From NCBI GenBank assembly GCA_023300545.1, contig JALZVT010000082.1, forward strand, positions 1 through 45,740: a DNA stretch of 45,740 bases, given 5' to 3'. This document shows positions 42,836 to 45,740 of the stretch, one piece after another. The first letter of the stretch is position 1, and each line of letters starts with the position of its first letter. Source of the stretch: Pseudomonadales bacterium. GTDB taxonomy: Bacteria; Pseudomonadota; Gammaproteobacteria; Pseudomonadales; Azotimanducaceae. The position numbers were made by a program, and so were the translations under genes. The notes beneath the pieces are model-generated. The model was not told the origin of the DNA. It saw only the letters and a program-made list of their open reading frames with translations, and did not search any database.

Positions 42836-43636
42836 GTGACGTCGACCAAAATTACACTGCTAGGTGCATTTGTTGCAGGGCTTGTTGCGGCTGCCGCAGC
42901 GGGACTTTTAAATACCCAGGCTGACCAGGTAACCGCGGCGCCCGCGGCTGCGTCTACTGTGGCTGCAAAGGAGGACGGTACGATTCTGCTTGAGCGCTTG
43001 CGCCGGGTTCGACCCGATATCCCAATCAATTCAGTGTCGCCGTCAGAGGCGCCCGGTATTTACGCGCTGGAACTTGATGGCGGTACTACGCTGTATGGCA
43101 CTGCAGATGGCAAATACATGTTTGCTGGAGACCTATACTCGATCGGTGACACCGAGCTGGTGAACCTTGCTGAAGTCAAACGCGAGACCAATCGAGCGAC
43201 CTTAATGGCAGAGGTTGCTGTCAACGACGCGTGGGTTTTCAAGCCCGTGGGTGAAACCAAAGCGGTGGTTAGCGTGTTTACTGACGTTGATTGTGGTTAT
43301 TGCCGCAAGCTACACGCTGAAGTGCCGCGGTTGAATGAACTGGGTATTGAGGTGCGTTATTTGGCCTATCCACGAGCGGGGATTGGTTCTGCGTCTTACA
43401 ACACGATTGTCTCGGCCTGGTGCGCAGATGATCGGGGTTCTGCGTTAACCAAAGCAAAAGCAGGCAAAGCGATCGCGCCCAAGACCTGTGTTAATCCGGT
43501 GGCGGCGCAGTTTCAACTTGGCCAAGACGTTGGGGTGACCGGTACACCGGCTATTGTGACGTCGGCGGGTAAACTCTTGCCTGGCTACATGCCTGCAGAC
43601 ATTCTTGCTGAAACACTGGGTGTCCCCACGTCTTGA
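42836..43636 (+). CDS. dsbC: Periplasmic disulfide isomerase DsbC
   Basis: Reshuffles wrong disulfides in the periplasm; kept reduced by DsbD. The 266-residue product has a signal/anchor segment (about residues 5-23), an N-terminal DsbC dimerisation domain (about 45-105), and a thioredoxin fold with active site C153-GY-C156 (FTDVDCGYCRKLH) and the cis-Pro in TGTPAIV. GTG 42836 is preferred over the in-frame ATG 42806 because AAGGAG (42821-42826) lies 9 nt before it. TAGAAT at 42802-42807 is a likely -10 box. Its stop overlaps the hom start. Confidence 0.95.
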   Translation: MTSTKITLLGAFVAGLVAAAAAGLLNTQADQVTAAPAAASTVAAKEDGTILLERLRRVRPDIPINSVSPSEAPGIYALELDGGTTLYGTADGKYMFAGDLYSIGDTELVNLAEVKRETNRATLMAEVAVNDAWVFKPVGETKAVVSVFTDVDCGYCRKLHAEVPRLNELGIEVRYLAYPRAGIGSASYNTIVSAWCADDRGSALTKAKAGKAIAPKTCVNPVAAQFQLGQDVGVTGTPAIVTSAGKLLPGYMPADILAETLGVPTS

Positions 43637-44952
43637 CCGCCACTGCAGAACTCAGAGTAGGCCTGTGTGGTCTGGGTACAGTTGGCCAGAGTCTGGTTGA
43701 ATTGTTGGCTGTTAACGCCGCGGCCATCGAGCGCCAAGCGGGGCGTCCGATTCGGTTGGTGCAGGTTGCGTCGCGTACGCCTAAGCCCGGTGTTGATCTG
43801 CAAGGGGCTACGTTTTCAACCGATACGCAGCAACTCATTGGTTCGAGCGAAGTGGATGTGGTTGTTGAGCTTATCGGTGGTGAGGGTCTGGCTCTTGACC
43901 TGTCGCGGGCCACACTGGCTTGTGGTAAGTCGCTGGTCACCGGTAACAAAGCACTGCTCGCGCTGCACGGCGAAGAATTGTTTGCACTGGCTCGACAAAA
44001 CAAGGCGGGTATCGGATTTGAGGCCGCAGTTGCGGGTGGTATTCCGCTGATCAATGCGCTGGTTAGTGGCTTGGGTGGTAACCAGATTGGTTGGGTTGCC
44101 GGCATTATCAATGGCACCTGTAACTACATATTGACGGCGATGACCGAAGATGGCGCTGCGTTTGATGCAGTGCTTGCGACTGCCCAGGAGCTTGGTTACG
44201 CCGAAGCGGATCCGACCTTTGATGTGGGCGGTATCGATGCGGCACACAAGATAGCGATCATTGCCCGGCTGGTGTTTGGCGTGCCGATAAATTTCGCCGA
44301 CGTGCCGGTTGCTGGCATAGAAATGGTCAGTGCTGAAGACATAGAGTACGCGCGCCAGTTGGGTTACCGCATCAAGCACCTCGGCGTTGCTGCTGGCGAG
44401 CGCGATGCCGTTGGCAACCTCATCGCCGTCGACGTCCGCGCACATGCAGCGCTTGTTCCGCAAGACCGGCTGCTCGCGGGTGTGGGTGGTGTTACCAACG
44501 CCGCGATGGTGCAAGACAATGCGGTTGGTTTGTCGGTGTATTCCGGGCCAGGTGCGGGCGGACGACCAACCGCGGCAGCGGTGGTTGCAGACCTTATTCG
44601 AGTGGCCCAGGGGACGTTGCCTACGGTACCTGCTGCCATCCCGTCTGAGGTTACCGGCCAGAGCGTTGCGCTCAAGGCGCTGGAAGATACCGAAGCCGCG
44701 TTTTACATGCGCATTCCCGTGCTCGACAAGCCAGGAGTTCTGGCTGAGATTTCGCACTTGTTAAGCGAGCAGGGCATTAGCATCGAGTCGCTGATTCAGC
44801 GCGAACAGGCGGTGCGTGATGCTCAGGTGCCCATTGTGGTGCTCACCCAGGCGGTTGCACAGAGCGCTCTGAACCGGGCACTTGCGACCATTGCAGCAAG
44901 TCCGGATGTTGTCGGTGACATTGTTCACCTGCGGGTGGAGTCGTTGCTCTGA
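43633..44952 (+). CDS. hom: Homoserine dehydrogenase
   Basis: Reduces aspartate semialdehyde to homoserine for threonine and methionine. The 439-residue product has an N-terminal NAD(P)-binding fold (VGLCGLGTVGQSLVELL), the family core (GIINGTCNYILTAM; EADPTFDVGGIDAAHK), and a C-terminal ACT domain (about 355-430, MRIPVLDKPGVLAEIS), probably for threonine feedback. The TTG start is set by the nucleotide-binding motif beginning at residue 9 and overlaps the dsbC stop (TTGA). thrC, its usual neighbour, is missing; recJ follows. Confidence 0.96.
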   Translation: MTATAELRVGLCGLGTVGQSLVELLAVNAAAIERQAGRPIRLVQVASRTPKPGVDLQGATFSTDTQQLIGSSEVDVVVELIGGEGLALDLSRATLACGKSLVTGNKALLALHGEELFALARQNKAGIGFEAAVAGGIPLINALVSGLGGNQIGWVAGIINGTCNYILTAMTEDGAAFDAVLATAQELGYAEADPTFDVGGIDAAHKIAIIARLVFGVPINFADVPVAGIEMVSAEDIEYARQLGYRIKHLGVAAGERDAVGNLIAVDVRAHAALVPQDRLLAGVGGVTNAAMVQDNAVGLSVYSGPGAGGRPTAAAVVADLIRVAQGTLPTVPAAIPSEVTGQSVALKALEDTEAAFYMRIPVLDKPGVLAEISHLLSEQGISIESLIQREQAVRDAQVPIVVLTQAVAQSALNRALATIAASPDVVGDIVHLRVESLL

Positions 44953-45740
44953 GCGAGGGCTTTGAAATACTTGAGCGCGACTTACCTGAAGATCAGGTTT
45001 GGCGGGACATAAGCACGCAGCTGTCTGATCAGCCCGCGTTGTTGCAGCGCGTTTATGCAGCGCGAGGTGTTACCGGCTCAGACGACCTCGTGTTAGCCAC
45101 TCAGGGTTTGCACAAGCCCTCGCAACTACTGGGCATTGATAAGGCCGCGCAACGAATTGCCAAGGCAGTTCAAGAACAGGAATTTGTTCTGCTGGTGGGT
45201 GACTTCGATGCGGATGGGGCAACGGCATCAACCCTCGGCGTGTCATTGCTTGGCGCTCTGGGCGCCGCCCGGGTCGATTTCCTTGTGCCCAACCGATTTA
45301 ACTTCGGTTATGGCCTCACGCCTGAGTTGGTGGCGGTGGCACTGCGCGATAAACCTGATTTGATTGTCACCGTAGATAACGGAATCTCAAGTAACGCAGG
45401 TGTTCGTTGCGCGAATGAGGCGGGCATTGACGTGGTCGTAACCGACCATCACCTGCCGGGGCCTGATCTGCCTGACGCGCTTGCGGTGGTCAATCCGAAC
45501 CAGCGCGGTTGTGAGTTTCCCAGCAAGAACCTCGCTGGCGTTGGCGTTATTTGGTACGTGCTGAGTGCCGTGCGACGCGTGCTGGCTGATGCCGGATGGT
45601 TTGCTGATCGCGCTGAGCCGAACCCCGCGCAATGGCTTGATCTGGTGGCGCTCGGAACGGTGGCTGACGTCGTGCCGCTTGATCGTAACAATCGAATTTT
45701 GGTGCAGCAGGGGCTCGCGCGCATGCGGGCGGGGCACCTG
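44949..45740 (+). CDS. recJ: Single-stranded-DNA-specific exonuclease RecJ (partial, 5' end)
   Basis: A 5'-3' exonuclease for recombination and mismatch repair. The visible 264 codons run to the window edge without a stop. DHH-family motifs are clear: VGDFDADGATAS, VTVDNGISS, VVVTDHHLPGPD, VVNPNQRGCEFPSKNLAGVG and ALGTVADVVPL. The frame has no ATG, GTG or TTG between a TGA at 44916 and TTG 45039. CTG 44949 is 8 nt after GGTGGAG (44934-44940), overlaps the hom stop, and gives a normal N-terminus, so it is the preferred start. TTG 45039 would drop about 30 residues. Confidence 0.95.
   Translation, partial: MSEGFEILERDLPEDQVWRDISTQLSDQPALLQRVYAARGVTGSDDLVLATQGLHKPSQLLGIDKAAQRIAKAVQEQEFVLLVGDFDADGATASTLGVSLLGALGAARVDFLVPNRFNFGYGLTPELVAVALRDKPDLIVTVDNGISSNAGVRCANEAGIDVVVTDHHLPGPDLPDALAVVNPNQRGCEFPSKNLAGVGVIWYVLSAVRRVLADAGWFADRAEPNPAQWLDLVALGTVADVVPLDRNNRILVQQGLARMRAGHL

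Overview
This 45.7 kb window is a chromosomal housekeeping segment of a gammaproteobacterium, with moderately high GC and dense operons. The evidence is gene order: queA-tgt-yajC-secD-secF, rlmN-pilF-rodZ-hisS-yfgM-bamB-der, guaB-guaA, ffh-rpsP-rimM-trmD-rplS, ypjD/corB divergent from ffh, and xerD-dsbC-(hom)-recJ are all gammaproteobacterial arrangements. A PilF-type pilotin and a BamB lipoprotein show a Gram-negative envelope with type IV pili. I cannot place it below class. No IS element, prophage, CRISPR array or transposase gene is visible.

Layout. 1-850: a possible gene tail, then a small peptide gene with a textbook double-glycine export leader behind an attenuator-like hairpin, and on the minus strand tRNA-Leu(CAA) followed at once by a two-motif CDGSH iron-sulfur protein. 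959-8109: queuosine synthesis, Sec translocon accessory genes, suhB (minus) and trmJ. 8171-18489: iscR-iscS (without iscU/iscA/hsc), ndk, rlmN-pilF-rodZ, hisS (ispG missing from its usual place), yfgM-bamB-der. 18486-20818 (minus): an M23 peptidase and xseA. 20894-28429: guaB, guaA, tadA and purL, a purine/tRNA-editing block. 28434-35277: an orphan 7TM-type sensor kinase, a NUDIX hydrolase, a DUF3135 protein, a gamma-class carbonic anhydrase fold protein, purT, and leuA behind a leucine leader peptide and attenuator. 35283-37475: tandem and palindromic small repeats, corB and a CcsA-like membrane protein (minus). 37615-41336: ffh and the rpsP-rimM-trmD-rplS ribosome/tRNA block, ended by a strong terminator. 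41356-41788: a non-coding stretch holding the most interesting object here. 41789-45740: xerD, dsbC, hom and the start of recJ, which runs off the window.

Main discovery candidate. Between rplS and xerD the minus strand carries what looks like a complete small-RNA gene of about 150 nt: a near-consensus sigma-54 (-24/-12) promoter, a predicted start exactly at the base of a 5' hairpin, a second hairpin abutting the first, and a long terminator hairpin followed by seven U. All three apical loops are rich in C and U, so they could pair with Shine-Dalgarno-like sequences. I do not recognise it as a known family.

Secondary leads: the double-glycine peptide with its attenuator; a dispersed palindrome that encodes the same C-terminal tail (GQN-x-F-stop) in two unrelated proteins; a CTG start for recJ and a missing canonical start for trmJ; several promoters whose -10 box lies 6-8 nt from the start codon (leaderless candidates); and the leucine leader/attenuator of leuA. 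The protein-coding content is otherwise conventional.
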